From Cervus elaphus (Eukaryota; Chordata; Mammalia; Artiodactyla; Cervidae), in assembly GCF_910594005.1 (NCBI RefSeq), contig NC_057831.1, forward strand, positions 44,970,001 through 45,034,000: a stretch of 64,000 bases of DNA, read 5' to 3'. Position 1 is the stretch's first letter. Each line of letters opens with the position of its first letter. The notes under the pieces were generated by a model. The model made no database searches. It was not told where the DNA came from and saw only the letters and a list, made by a program, of their open reading frames with translations. The position numbers were made by a program, and so were the translations under genes. Positions 1 to 11,900 of this stretch are shown in pieces.

Positions 1-316
1 ATAATGATGATGAGTTGGTTTCCATCAAACAAATGTTCTAATCTGTCATAATATCAAAAGAATGTTGTCATGAATGGTAGTAATTAAGCATAAAATCTCA
101 GGAACAAAATACATAACTTGAAACAAAGTCATATTTAACTTTTGCTGCATTTATCCATTGCTGGGAGTTATTTTGCTTTTCTCAGTGCTTCTTATATGAA
201 GATCCCTAAATGTTAAGTGTGCCCATGGATTGAACTGTGAAAGTATATAACACAAATACATGTATCTGAGCAAAGTGTGTTATTAGTCAACATCATTTTG
301 TATTCAGTAAGTTTTG
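1..316. other. Intergenic, no gene seen
   Basis: AT-rich sequence without a recognisable coding exon or repeat body. Confidence 0.5.
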
Positions 317-327
317 ACCTGCTTCAG

Positions 328-577
328 TTGAAGCTGAAGCTCCAATATTTTGGTCACCTGGTGCGAAGAGCCGACTCATTACAAAAGACCCTGACACTGG
401 GTAAGATTGAAGGCAGGAGGAGAAGGGGCCAGAGGATGAGATGGTTGGATGGCATCACCGACTTGATGAACATGAGTTTGAGCAAGCTCTGGAAGATAAG
501 GAAGGACAGGGAAGCCTGGCATGCTGCAGTCCATGCAGTCACAAAGAGTCGGACACAACTGAGCAACTGAACAACAA
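328..577 (+). mobile_element. BovB LINE 3' fragment
   Basis: It encodes the BovB C-terminal end (LKLQYFGHLVRRADSLQKTL onward to AVTKSRTQLSN). ACCTGCTTCAG flanks both ends (317-327 and 578-588), an 11-bp perfect target duplication. Confidence 0.93.
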
Positions 578-764
578 ACCTGCTTCAGATTCCATGTAAA
601 AATTTTTTGATGAAAAATAAATCCTTAGGCTTGAAGCTTTTATTCTAACGCTAACTAATACAACAGGTTTAACTTTTGTCATTTTGAAATACATTAAACT
701 TATGTTCTAATATTGCTTATCTTTAATAATTAAAAGGCAGGCCACAGTTCTCTTTGGACTGAGA

Positions 765-965
765 GTCTGAGATTGAGAGAGACCTGTGTTTAAGTCCTGG
801 CTCCACCCTTCGTTAGCTCTGTGCTCCTGGGCAGATCGGGTAATCTCTCAGAACAACTTTCTCTCCCCATGTAAATTACAAGAGCTAATGCTAACTTCAG
901 AGTTTGCAAAGAGGATGAAACATAACATATATGTATTTTGTGAAAAGTGCAGTACAAATTCTGTT
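765..965 (-). mobile_element. MIR SINE, decayed
   Basis: It resembles the MIR core in this orientation: GTTTAAGTCCTGGCTCCACC, then GCTCTGTGCTCCTGGGCA and CCATGTAAATTA. Confidence 0.6.
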
Positions 966-1358
966 ATAGATTTGGTTTCTATCCGAGCAGCTGTCTGTGT
1001 GTATTAATGGCACTTTTGGATTTTTGGTTTTAGATGATAAAATAAAGCACACATCTGTGTTTATGGGTTTGGATTATTGCATACATTTCTGGATTGAATA
1101 TCATGTTTCCTGGAGCATGGTGACAGATTGGGAATCAAAGGCTATTTTAAAGTTTTCTGTCGTGTGACACCTGGGGTTGATCTGGGGTTGAGAGGAAAAG
1201 GCACCTGAGGTCACTGGGTAACATTGAGAGATTTATGCAAACCTGACTCCCTAGAAATTAAATGACATTTCAAAAGGTATTTGCTCAGAATCCTGACACT
1301 CCTTTCCAGCCAGTGAAATGTTAACCTGGCAGTTGGTGGCTGGTACTTCTGTAGGTCG

Positions 1359-1398
1359 CCTTGTGGGGTTTTTTAAGACCTTGTGGGGTTTTTTAGGA
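1359..1398. repeat. 20-bp tandem duplication
   Basis: CCTTGTGGGGTTTTTTAAGA is followed at once by the same unit with one change (AGGA at the end). Confidence 0.9.
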
Positions 1399-1949
1399 CC
1401 CGGAAATTGAAAGCAGATGATATCAAAAGGAAGCCGCTAATCTACTCTGTATGCAAAAAGATGTGTTTATTTTTCCTTTGACTCCAGGAACCCTGGCTGC
1501 TCCTCAGCTCTGGATACACAACCCCCACCTGACCATTAAGCCTTCTGAAACTACCGAAGCTTTCAGAAACAGTAGAAAAACCAGGTAGCTTTGCCTTCTG
1601 CAAGAGCCAGAAAGTTGTGTAAACATTTAGGGCTGATCCCCTGGCAGCTTGGAACTGGTTTAACCAGATTCAGTGAGGCTTGTGCAGAAATGCCTGTCTG
1701 GGTGAAGAAGCCTGCCTTTAATCTCAGTGGGGCTTTGGGAACAATCCAGAAAGCTGCTCTCCCTTAGGGTGTTTGTTTCAAGTTGTGGCACTTACAGGTA
1801 ATGAGGAACTGCCATTCAACCAAGGCACTGGTTTAAACCAAGGTCGCTACCATCCTGGCACAGTGTCTAAGCATTTTAACATTCAGCTATGCTGGCTCTC
1901 CGCGCTGTAGGTGAGGAATTGCAAACCACAGTTCCATCAATCTCTAACC

Positions 1950-2130
1950 TGCTGCTGCTAAGTCGCTTCAGTAGTGTCCGACTCTGTGCGACCCCATAGA
2001 CGGCAGCCCACCAGGCTCCGCCATCCCTGGGATTCTCCAGGCAAGAGCACTGGAGTGGGTTGCCATTTCCTTCTCCAATGCATGAAAGTGAAAAGTGAAA
2101 GTGAAGTTGCTCAGTCGTGTCTGACTCTTA
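1950..2130 (-). mobile_element. BOV-A2-type SINE, partial
   Basis: Reverse-oriented bodies GCTGCTAAGTCGCTTCAGTA and TTGCTCAGTCGTGTCTGACT are joined by GCATGAAAGTGAAAAGTGAA. Confidence 0.88.
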
Positions 2131-2940
2131 GCCTAAATGCCGCTCATTTACTGGGTCAACATCCACCCTATGTTTTGAGGGCAAATATTACTATTTATTA
2201 TTTTAAAAGTTCAAAAGTCTGTGGTTCAAAGAGAGCAAGTTGTCATTGCTGGTGTGGAAATTTGATATATACAGGAATGCAGTAGGAAAAAGTCTCTGAA
2301 TAAAGAGATGGAAAGGTAACAGAATATGCCACTTTGGCTTAAGCACGATTTGGAGCTTAAGGCAACTGAGAATCAGCAGATATAAGAAAAGCTCACTGTC
2401 CTCCTCTTATTTACCTAGAGGTGGGACATACTCTGTAAAGATAACTTGTAAAGATGCCCCCTTCACTCCCTCACTCCCAGCCACCTCCCTTCTCTATTAA
2501 GAACAGAAATAAACCACTAGAGATAATTCTAAATCCTTATTTACCATTAGTTTCACCGTCTCCTTGCCTTCCCGAAATTTGCCATTCACAGGAGCTCAAA
2601 GTCCTTCTCATATCTTATGTCTCTAAATATATACTGTTCTTTTGTCAAGAGATTGAATATAAGCCTAGGTTCTAACCACCTCTGTGAGAGACTCACTTCT
2701 AATGTCCCCATGTGTATGGTTGACAAAAAATGTTCATAAATGTCTGCTTGTTTTTTTCTTATTAACCTAGTTTTGGTTTTTTGTTTTTTTTTTTTTTTAG
2801 TTTAATTTGTAGGGCCTCAGGCGGAGAACACAAGGTGAGTAGAGGAAAAGATTTTTTTCTTTTTCTTTCCCTACAAGATGAACTAGATTCTAGTGGAGTT
2901 TCTGGTCATACTTTGGGGAGGTTGAGTTTCTCATGTATGT

Positions 2941-2991
2941 AATATGTATATAATATATATACACTATACGTGGGTATGTGTGTGTGTGTTT
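2941..2991. repeat. TA/TG-rich simple repeat
   Basis: Alternating TATATA passes into TGTGTGTG. Confidence 0.8.
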
Positions 2992-3649
2992 GTTCACTTA
3001 TTTAGTTAACTGTGCTACCACTTATGAAATTTCTTACTCAGCCGTGTACTGTGTTGTGTGATTTTTTGTGCTGTGTAAACATCTGTTTGCTCATCCGTAT
3101 CTACCCTCCACCTTCCCCCCTCTGCTCTATGTTCTGGGAGGCTGACCTTCATTCATGGACACCATCAGCAGGCATCTCCACATCTCATTTCCGTGTTTTT
3201 TGTTTGTTTTTTTTCTTTCTTTCTTCCTTTTTTTTTTTTTTTGCCCATAGGAGATGAAAAGATGAAAGATCTGAGGGCCAAAGGAAGAAAGTGAGGTTGG
3301 ATATTTATTCCCTCAGCTTCTTCCCTGTGGGCCTGCCATGGCTGGCTGAGGCCCTCTGCTGAAGGCCATCACTCTGCAGGGCTGTTCCTTCCACATAATT
3401 ATTCTCTTTGGGTTTGCAGTAACTTCCTTGGCCTTGTAGACCTGGGGTGGAAATAACTTCCCGCTATTAATAGCCCTAAGGGAATACACTTTCCCTGGGT
3501 AGTTCCCCTTAACTCTGCCCACAACCTGGTAAACAGCCCCCTTACAAGACTTCCTTCAGTTACCCCGTGTGATGTGCTGTCTCTTTCCTGCCAGGATCCG
3601 AATGTTGCGCACGAGCTTTCATTTCATTCTTCCCTCGACTCAGAAGCCA

Positions 3650-3760
3650 CGTGTATTATTACATATAGTAAACCTGAGAAAGACTCAGAGATGCTGAGCA
3701 ACTTGCCTGAAGTCGGTGGCATAATTAATTTGTGAATGGTGGAGCAGGATTCGAAGGGGG
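3650..3760 (+). mobile_element. MIR SINE fragment
   Basis: MIR-like order: GAAAGACTCAGAGATGCTGA, CAACTTGCCTGAAGTC, then GGAGCAGGATTCGAA. Confidence 0.55.
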
Positions 3761-4104
3761 CTCTGTGTGGTTCAGTGACCCACCCTCACCAGGCTGAGCC
3801 GTATGCATTGGATTACCTCTATGGATGGTCCCAACCTTTCCCCTTTGTCCTCTTTTCATAAAAAATACTTTGCTGACCCCCTTGACTCCCTCAAAATGAA
3901 ATTCATAGATAAGGCAATCTAACTAAACACCTAATTTTTAATAAAATAAAGTGCACAAAATGTTTTAAAAGGACAGTTACTTGCAATAGAGTATATATTT
4001 CACATGTAAGTGCTTGGCATGACCACACTGTTACATGATAATGTAGCTGTCAGGTGTACATGCTTTCTTCTTTTTTTTATAAAATAATTTTATTTATTTC
4101 TTTA

Positions 4105-4260
4105 TTTTCGGTCATGCTAGGTCTTCACTGCTGCTCAGGCTTTCTCCTGTTGCAGTTGAGTGGGGGCTATTCTCCAGTTATGGTGCTTAGGCTTTGCATT
4201 GTGGCGGCTTCTCTTGTTGTGGAGCACCGGCCACTAGCGCCACTTGGGAGTGGTTGGAAA
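4105..4260 (-). mobile_element. CHR-type SINE, decayed
   Basis: GGTCATGCTAGGTCTTCACT, then GCTTTCTCCTGTTGCAGT and TCTCTTGTTGTGGAGCAC match the reverse of the CHR-2 type ruminant/whale SINE. Confidence 0.6.
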
Positions 4261-4781
4261 CAGTACCACCAGACACTTGGTTGCCCCAGCGAAGAGTGCT
4301 TTTGTGGCAGACTGTGTCATTGCCTCCAGTTCTTCAGCCCTTTGTGACCTATTCCCTTTGCCTTGTAACTTTAATGTTTGACCCCATGACCTGCTTGAGC
4401 CCAAAGAAGGAGGTAGAAGTGATAGTGCAGCTCCAAGCCTACGCCTTAAGAAGCTTGTCTGTTTCTCCTAGCTCTATTGTGTTTCTGTTATTCTCATGAG
4501 AAAAATGTGCCCAAGCTGGCCAGTTGGTTACAGTAGGAGGCTGAGGCACACATGGAGAAGAGCTGTGTTATCCTTGTCAAGGTGGATGTAGACCATCTAG
4601 ACAATGACTTAGCTTAGGTAAGACTGGAGAGCTGAACCCCTCCACTATGAGAAATCTCTGAGATGACAAAATGGACCTGTAACAGCTTTTTTTTACAGGC
4701 ATTCCAGCAGAAGCTCCAAGTCATTTCCCCAAACCCAAGCCAGTCTATATGGTTCTTTGTTCTCTCAGACTACAATGGGCT

Positions 4782-4985
4782 AAGGACTTCCCTGGTAAAA
4801 GTGGTTAAGAATCTGCCTTCCAGTGCAGGGGATGCAGGTTTGGTCCCTGGTTGGGGAACTAAGATCCCACATGCTATGGGGCAACTAAGCCCAGATGCCT
4901 CAACTAGAGAAGCCTGCGGGCTGCAGTGAAGAACCTGAACGCTGCTTCAAAGACTTAGCACAGCCAAAAAAAAAAAAAAAACAAC
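4782..4985 (+). mobile_element. CHR-type SINE with poly(A) tail
   Basis: It starts GGACTTCCCTGGTAAAAGTG and ends in a 16-A tail. CTACAATGGGCT flanks both ends (4770-4781 and 4986-4997). Confidence 0.92.
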
Positions 4986-5421
4986 CTACAATGGGCTGAA
5001 ACGGAGGATGGTTGTTTTCCCAAAGGAAACTGGAATTCTGTTAGAGAAGGTAGAGAAGACAGAGAGCCCTACCAAATGCTTCCCCCATCTTCTCTGCAGG
5101 AGATTTGGGGACTGAGGGCTTTTATTCAGAAAGTCAAGGAGTAAGACTTCCTGATGTCCATAGGAAGATCACCAGTTTGTCCTCTGTTTGGGGTGGAGTA
5201 CCAAAATCAAGTGTCTCTTAGCAGCATTAAAGATCATGCTCTGAGATGGAAGTATGACAAGGGTCTGTCTCAGAGTCCTGCTAAGACTCTTAGCTGTTTT
5301 CTGCTCAAGGATTTTTGTGTACAAACTAAAAATATTATGAGGCAATAACATGAAACATTCATAAATTAATGCTCATATGCATGGCCTCTCCAGCAAGGAA
5401 CCAACATATGCTATTTAACAT

Positions 5422-6048
5422 TTTGTTGTTCAGTTGCTCAGTCATGTCCGACTCTTTGTGATGCCATGGGCTGTGGCATGCTAGGCTTCCCTGTCCTTCA
5501 CCATCTCCTGGAGCTTGCTCAAACTTATGTCCATTGAGTGTATATCACTCAACCACCTCATCCTCTGTCAGCCCCTTCTCCTCTGGCCTTCAATCTTTCC
5601 TAGCATCAAGGTCTTTTCAAATGAGTCGGCTCTTCACATCAGGTGGCCAAAGTATTGAAGCTTCAGCTTCAGCATCAGTCCTTCCAATGAATTTCCAGGG
5701 TTGATTGCCTGTAGGATTGACTGGTTTGCTCTCCTTGAAGTCCAAGGGACTCTCAAGAGTTTTCCCAAAACCACAGTTCAAAAGCATCCATTCTTTGGCA
5801 CTCAGCCTTCTTTATGGTCCAACACTTACATCCATACATGATTACTGGAAAAACCACAGCTTTGACTAGATGGACCTTTGTCAGCAAAGTGATGTCTCTG
5901 CTTTTTAATATGCTGTCTAGGTTTGTCATAGCTTTCCTTCCAAGGAGCAAAAGTCTTTTAATTTCATGGCTGCAGTCACCATCTGCACTGATTTTGGAGC
6001 CCAAGAAATAAAGTCTGTCACTGTTTCCATTGTCTCCCCATCTATATA
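5422..6048 (-). mobile_element. BovB LINE, 5'-truncated
   Basis: The reverse-oriented BovB 3' end encodes SKISADGDCSHEIKRLLLLG and VMYGCKCWTIKKAE on the minus strand. TATTTAACAT flanks both ends (5412-5421 and 6049-6058), a perfect 10-bp duplication. Confidence 0.93.
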
Positions 6049-6339
6049 TATTTAACATATATATCTGAACATAATGGGAGACTTTTTTTTCTCTCCAAAA
6101 TTATCCCCCAGAAAAGAGAAATTCACCTATGGATCATGTTATTTTTGAAAACTTCAATTTCTGTCATATGAAGGGATGCGCTCTCATTTACTTTATTTGG
6201 ATCAATTTTTGTTATATTTTTACTGTTTGGGGAATCTTTCCTGTAAAGGCTGAAAATCCAGACTGATTTGGGCTGTTTTTACAGGTTATCTCATGGAATC
6301 ACAATTATTTAAGAGAGAATAAGAAAATATAGAATCAGG

Positions 6340-6460
6340 GGACTTCCCTGGTGGTCCAGTGGCTAAGATTCCATGCTCCCAGTACAGGGGGCCCAGGTTC
6401 TACCCCTGGATGGGGAACTAAGATCCCATGTGCTGCAACTCAGACCTGGTGCAGACAAAG
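6340..6460 (+). mobile_element. CHR-type SINE fragment
   Basis: GGGACTTCCCTGGTGGTCCA through GGGGAACTAAGATCCCATGT matches the family's 5' half. Confidence 0.88.
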
Positions 6461-6984
6461 GCGCAGTCTCCAAAGGAGAGTAGAAGCAACCCTGGGAGAC
6501 ACTTAAAGAGACAGAGTCCAGTGTTTGAGAACATATTTATTAACCCCTCCAAAAAAATGGTAATTATTTCTGGTGATATGATTTCATGAATTCAATCACA
6601 AATTTTGTAAACAAGCCTTTTAAAGATTACAGATACATACCTATAAGCCAAAACTTAAAAAATAGAAGTGTTAACTGCTAATGTGAATGAATAATTAAGG
6701 CTTAAGATACATCCCAAAATACCATCAACAGCAGGTCCTGAAAGTTTCCTAACTGGAGATGTAGAAGTGCAGATAATGTGCTCCAGAAATCCGTGCTGGA
6801 GAACTTGAAAAGGGGGCATTGTTAGGTCAAAGACCAGCTACTACAGGTGCAGGTGAAGATCTGAGTGAAACTACTGCATAAAAAGTGCAGGAAAAGAGCG
6901 GCATTTCTAGATTAATATACCCTAGTATTAAATGAGTGAGTCAAAATATGTATGAGTAGCATCATTTTTTTTTTACATAATATC
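6461..6984. other. Intergenic, no gene seen
   Basis: Unassigned AT-rich sequence without exon signals I can support. Confidence 0.5.
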
Positions 6985-7864
6985 AGTTCAGTTCAGTTGC
7001 TCAGTCGCGTCAAACTCTCTGCGACCCCATGGACTGCAGCACGCCAGGCCTCACTGTACATTACAAACTCATTGCCGTTTTTGAGAGTGCATCCAAGTAC
7101 TGCATTTCAGACTCTTTTGTTGACTATGATTGCAATTCCATTTCTTCTAAGGGTTTCTTGCCCACAGTAGTAGATAAAATGGTCATCTGAGTGAAATTCA
7201 CCCATTTCAGCCCACTTTAGTTCACTGATTTCTAAAATATCAACGTTCACTCTTGCCATCTCCTGTTTGATGACTTCCAAGTTGCCTTGATTCATGGACC
7301 TAACATTCCAGGGTCCTATGCAATATTGCTCTTTACAGTATTGGACCTTACTTCCATCACCAGTTGCATCCACAACTGGGTGTTGTTTTTGCTTTGGCTC
7401 CATCTCTTCATTCTTTCTGGAGTTATCTCTCCCCTGATCTCCAGTAGCATATCGGGCACCTACTGACCTGGGGCGTTCATCTTTCAGTGTCCTATCTTTC
7501 TGCCTTTTCATACTGTCTGTGGGGTCTCAAGGCAAGAATCCTGAAGTGGTTTGCCTTTCCCTGCTCCAGTGGACCACATTTTTCAGAACTCTCCGCCATG
7601 ACCTGTCCGTCTTGGTTGGCGCTACACAGCAAGACTCATAGTTTCTTTGAGTTAGACAAGGCTGTGGTGCATGTGATCAGTTTGATTAGTTTTCTGTGAT
7701 TGTGGTTTCCAGTCTGTCTGCCCTCTGATGGAGAAGGATAAGAGGCTTATGGAAGCTTCCTGATGAGATAGACAGACAGAGGGGGAAACTGGGTCTTGTT
7801 CTGATGGGCGGGGCCATGCTCAGTAAATCTTTAATTCAATTTCCTGTTGATGGGTGGAGCTGTG
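6985..7864 (-). mobile_element. BovB LINE with internal deletion
   Basis: The 3' terminal 70 or so bases (6985-7053) are joined directly to the element's 5' part. On the minus strand the latter encodes the start of the BovB endonuclease: GPWNVRSMNQGNLEV, ISELKW, DDHFIYYCGQETLRRNGIAI. The reverse transcriptase region is missing. TTACATA occurs on both sides (6973-6979 and 7882-7888) as a possible target duplication. Confidence 0.85.
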
Positions 7865-8249
7865 TATATATATAATATATATTACATACTATAGCTATTG
7901 ACTATTTCATCTACAACCATTCATGTGTTTACTGCAGTTACACAATAAGTCTTGAAATTGGGTAGACTAATTTCTCGTACTTTATTATTTTTCAAAATTC
8001 TTTAGGCTATTCTAGTTTTCTCACATTTCCTTATAAATTTCAGAATAATATTGTCCAAATCTACAAACATCTGACCAAGATATGCTCTGAATATGGGGAT
8101 AACTGACATCTTTACTAAGTTGAGTCTTCAGCTATTTTTATCAGTCGTGGCTGGTGGTGGTGGTGATGCTGCCTTTTGGATTTGTAACCAGACCAAATCT
8201 TTGCTGCACTGCTAAGAGTCATCCGTGGTCATAACCTTCACAGAATGTA
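7865..8249. other. Intergenic, no gene seen
   Basis: TA-rich sequence at first, then text resembling an old L1 fragment (near 7960-8140); too decayed to name with confidence. Confidence 0.35.
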
Positions 8250-8443
8250 AGAGTGGAAGTCTTTCAGTCGTGTCCGACTCTTTGCGACCCCATGGACTAT
8301 ACAGTCTATGGAATTCTCTAGGCCAGAATACTGGATTGGGTAGCCTTTCCCTTCTCCAGGGGAAGATTTTTGCAATCCCGGGATAGAACCCAAGTCTCCC
8401 TCGTTGCAGGGGATTCTTTACCAGCTGAGCCACAAGGGAAGCC
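8250..8443 (-). mobile_element. Bov-tA SINE
   Basis: Reverse-oriented GTGTCCGACTCTTTGCGACC to CCACAAGGGAAGCCC. It is the nearest repeat upstream of the ZCCHC4 promoter. Confidence 0.92.
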
Positions 8444-8629
8444 CAAGAGTCATTTCATCTCCTGGCTATATTTTTAGAAAAGGAGGGTACTCACGGATCC
8501 TAAGGTACTAAGGCTGAGGCAGAAAATAGGTGTGTTTACTGCACAGGGTCCAGCAAGTTGCCTGTCAATCCATCCCGTCTCCCACTCAATCCCAGGAGAG
8601 GGACCTCTTAGCCTCCATCTCGCAAGGGA

Positions 8630-8960
8630 CAGGGTTTAGGGGCATGACCTCCGCTCCAGCAGCCGAAGTTCCTCCTAGCAGCGTGGGGGCGCGCTAAAGT
8701 CGCTGCAGGTCCAAGCGGCGCTCTATCTCAGCCTCTTTGGTCCGGACTGAGGCTTTCGGGACGGCGGTGGGAACATGGCGACCTCCAGGGACCGGCTTGG
8801 AGCCGTGGAGGCAGAGGAGAGCTCGAGTCGCCAGGGGTACTCGGGAGTCGAGTTGGTGCTTTCTTCTGATTCCGCCACCCCCGCCCCGCTGTGCCCTCAC
8901 GGTGGGTCCGCGTCTGGGCTCAGCCTGGCTGTCGGGCGCCAAGGGGCGTGGTTATCCTGA
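8630..8960 (+). promoter_or_regulatory. CpG-island promoter of ZCCHC4
   Basis: CpG dinucleotides are dense here and rare in the flanking sequence. The block contains GGGGGCGCGCT near 8687, AAGCGGCGC near 8714 and CCGCCCC near 8881. No TATA box is seen. This fits a housekeeping promoter with dispersed starts; the start site itself cannot be placed. The block covers the coding start and the first donor. Confidence 0.8.
8775..8901 (+). CDS. ZCCHC4: ZCCHC4 exon 1 (coding part)
   Basis: Codons 1-42 plus one base. It starts MATSRDRLGAVEAEE and ends at C40-P-H42, the first two ligands of the GRF finger. The donor is G|GTGGGT at 8902. The N-terminal 35 residues are acidic and Ser-rich and look disordered. 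The 5' UTR lies upstream in the CpG island; its start cannot be fixed from sequence. Confidence 0.95.
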
Positions 8961-11900
8961 GGGCGCCTGGGGCATTTAGCGCTCCCATTCCTAGGGAAGT
9001 TGTGCTTTTCCACTTACTTAAGAAACCTTCAAAGAAGCCCTCCTGTTGTGGTTTTGGCTTCAAAGCCGTTACATCTTTTTTGAAGGGACGAGGCAGAGGC
9101 TAGGCACAAAGGATGTATGTTATTAATTCCCATTGCCAAGTACTTGGATATTTCATTTGTTGATTTCCTTTATTTTTAGTTAAAAAAAGTTAGGGAGGCG
9201 CGAAATCATGAATTCTTGCTTAGAAAGCAGACCCAGTTTTTCTCTAACTCGCGGAGAGAGAGTGTGTCCAAATCTAAAAGCTAAGAGTTTCACTGGAAAG
9301 ATAACTGAGCCGAGGTAACAAAGTGCTCCGTTGTTCGAACTCTGTTGTTGTGTCAGGACTTAGACGGTTCACCATGTGGACTGCAGCTGTACTGACACTA
9401 GCATTTTCCTTCTGCAGAGACTGGTTTTCAAAATGTTTCTTAAGTAGTCAGTGCCTGAATGTGTGACTTTCGGTTAAAAAAAAAAAAAAAGTTATCAAAG
9501 TATTGCATTTAATTATGACAACCTGTGCATAAAGCTAAAACAAATTTTAAAGTCGGTGAAAACTAGAAACTTGATATCGATGACTGTCTGACATGTTTTC
9601 TTTTTTATTATGGAACTAGGACCTACTCTTCTGTTTGTGAAGGTGAACCAAGGGAAAGAAGAAACACGGAGGTTTTATGCCTGTTCAGCTTGTAGAGATA
9701 GAAAAGATTGTAATTTTTTTCAATGGGAAGATGAAAAGGTATATCAACTTCTTGGATATATTTATTTACTTTTGATGTGTGTGACATTTTGTTAAGAACG
9801 TATGAGATAAACATCTTAAGAGATGAAGGTATCATGTTTTTTGGTCCAGAGATTAGAATTTATAATTACTTTGAACTTACTCTGACTACTGATATCTTAA
9901 ACTACTGTCTCAAAGAATGAATTTCCTTTAAAACTTTCTGAGGTATTAATATTGAGTTTGCAAATATAGATTTCTTCCTGCAGAATGCAGGTCATGATCA
10001 TTCCTGGAAGTGTTTTAGAAAAACCCTTTTTGGGAAGCATTTGCATCAAACATCCTTTCTTCAGCTACTGGATGGCTGATGAAGGCACTTAGAGATACAG
10101 TTATGAGCTTGGTATCCTCTTGGCTCAGCGCCAATTCAAGTTTCTGAGAGTTTTGACTAGAAAACTTTCAGCTTTGTTAGGTTTATTGAAAAACAGTCTG
10201 TGTGCCACTCTTTTGTAGACTTGTTAAGATCACCATGTGTGAATTAATCTCTCAGTGCTTCAGTACATTGTTTACTGTTTCAATCTGCTCTAGAGTTTCC
10301 CAAGGTCTTTTGTTTCCCCCTGAAATGAATGCTTGTTTACATCTTTGAGCTGCCTGAGTTTCTGGCTTCTTGGTGTTCAAATATGATACCACTTTTTCTA
10401 GGATGATAGCCAGTTTGATGATTTACTAAGTGAGTTTTGTACTATCTTTCAGTTGTCAGGAGCCAGACTTGCTGCCCGGGAAGCCCATAACCGAAGCTGT
10501 CAGCCTCCTTTATCCCGATCTCAGTGTGTGGAAAGGTACTGATGGGGTGTCACTTTTAATTTATTATCCCATTGTTGATTTTTTTCTCTGTGCCTTTAAG
10601 TTTACTTTAATTAGTGTATTTTTGTTGTGGTAAAAGGCATATTTAACATTTGCCAATTCAGTGGCGATAATTATATTAACAGTGTTGTGCAACCATCACC
10701 ACTGTGTTTCATCACCCCAAACAGAAATTCTGTCACTGTCAAGTAATAACTCTCCATTGCACCTTCCTCCAGTCTGTGATAACCTCTAATCTACTTTTTG
10801 TTTCTATGAATTTGACCATTCTAGGTACTTAGATAAGTGGAATCATCCGTATTTGTCCTGTTGTGTCTGACTTATTTCACTTGGAGTAGTGTTTTCAAGG
10901 CTCATCCATGTTGTAGCATGTATCAAAACTTCATCTTTTTTATGGCTGACTGATATTCCTTTGTATATGTGTACCACATCTTGTTTATTCATCAGTGGGC
11001 ACCCAGATGTTTCCACCTTTTGGCTGTTGTATGTAATAGTCAATGCATGTTGGTGTATAAATACTTTGAGTCCCTGTTTTCCATTTCTTTTGTATATATC
11101 CCTAGGAGTAGAATTACTGGATCATATGATAATACTGTTTAGTTTTTTGAGAAATTGCCAACCTGTTTTCTACAGTAGCTGCACTGTTTTACATCCCTAT
11201 CAGCAATGTAGCAGAGTTCCAATTTCTGCATGTCCTTGCTAACGTGTATTATTATTATTTTTTGCTAGGGTCGCCATCCTAGCAGTTGTGTAGTGGTATG
11301 TCATTATGATTTTGATTTTTGTTTCCTTCTATATTAATGGTGTTGACCATCTTTTCATATGCATTTTGGCCATTTATATATCTTCTTGGAGAAATGTCTA
11401 TTCAAGTCCTTTGTCTACTTTAACAAGGTCATTACTCTTTTTGTTGTTGAGTTGCAGGAGTTCTTTATATGTTCTAGATGTGTGTGTGTGCATGCATGTA
11501 CTTAGTCGTGTGTCTGACTCTTTATGACCCCGTGGACTGTAGCCCGCCAGGCTTCTCTGTCCATGGGATTCTTGGGCAAGAATATTGGAGTGGGTTGCCA
11601 TATATTACTCCAGGGAATCTTCACAACCCACGGATTGAACCTGAATCCCTTGTGTCTCTTGCATTGGCAGGGGGATTCTTTACCACAAGAGTGTATCAAA
11701 GGGTCTCATCTTTCAATTTTTTTGTTGTTGCGTGTCCTTTTGTTATCATAGCTAAGAATCATTGCCAAATCCAGTTTCATGAAGATTTACTGTAATCTTC
11801 TTTCTTGAAATAGTATTAATAAAAGAACTAAAAAAATTTTTTTAAAGCTACTACATCTGTCTTTAAAAATCTGCATTTTTAAAATGTTTTATTGGGTTAA

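Larger units (their letters stand above)
578..1949. other. Intergenic, mostly unique, no gene seen
   Basis: Apart from a MIR at 765-965 and a 20-bp tandem duplication at 1359-1398, nothing recognisable is seen. No coding exon with splice sites could be supported. Confidence 0.5.
2131..4104. other. Intergenic, no gene seen
   Basis: It holds T-rich tracts near 2779-2799 and 3198-3242, a TA/TG microsatellite at 2941-2991 and a probable MIR at 3650-3760. Nothing else is recognised. Confidence 0.5.

Noticed and set aside
7107..7511. A 134-codon minus-strand frame as a host protein
   Set aside because: It is the N-terminal endonuclease region of a deleted BovB.
1..8600. Coding exons of the upstream neighbour (PI4K2B in human gene order)
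   Set aside because: No kinase-like reading or splice-bounded exon was seen; the block looks intergenic.
8694..9103. Other open frames over the CpG island, including minus strand, as a divergent gene
   Set aside because: Long frames are expected in GC-rich sequence. Only the 8775 frame matches a known protein and ends at a good donor.
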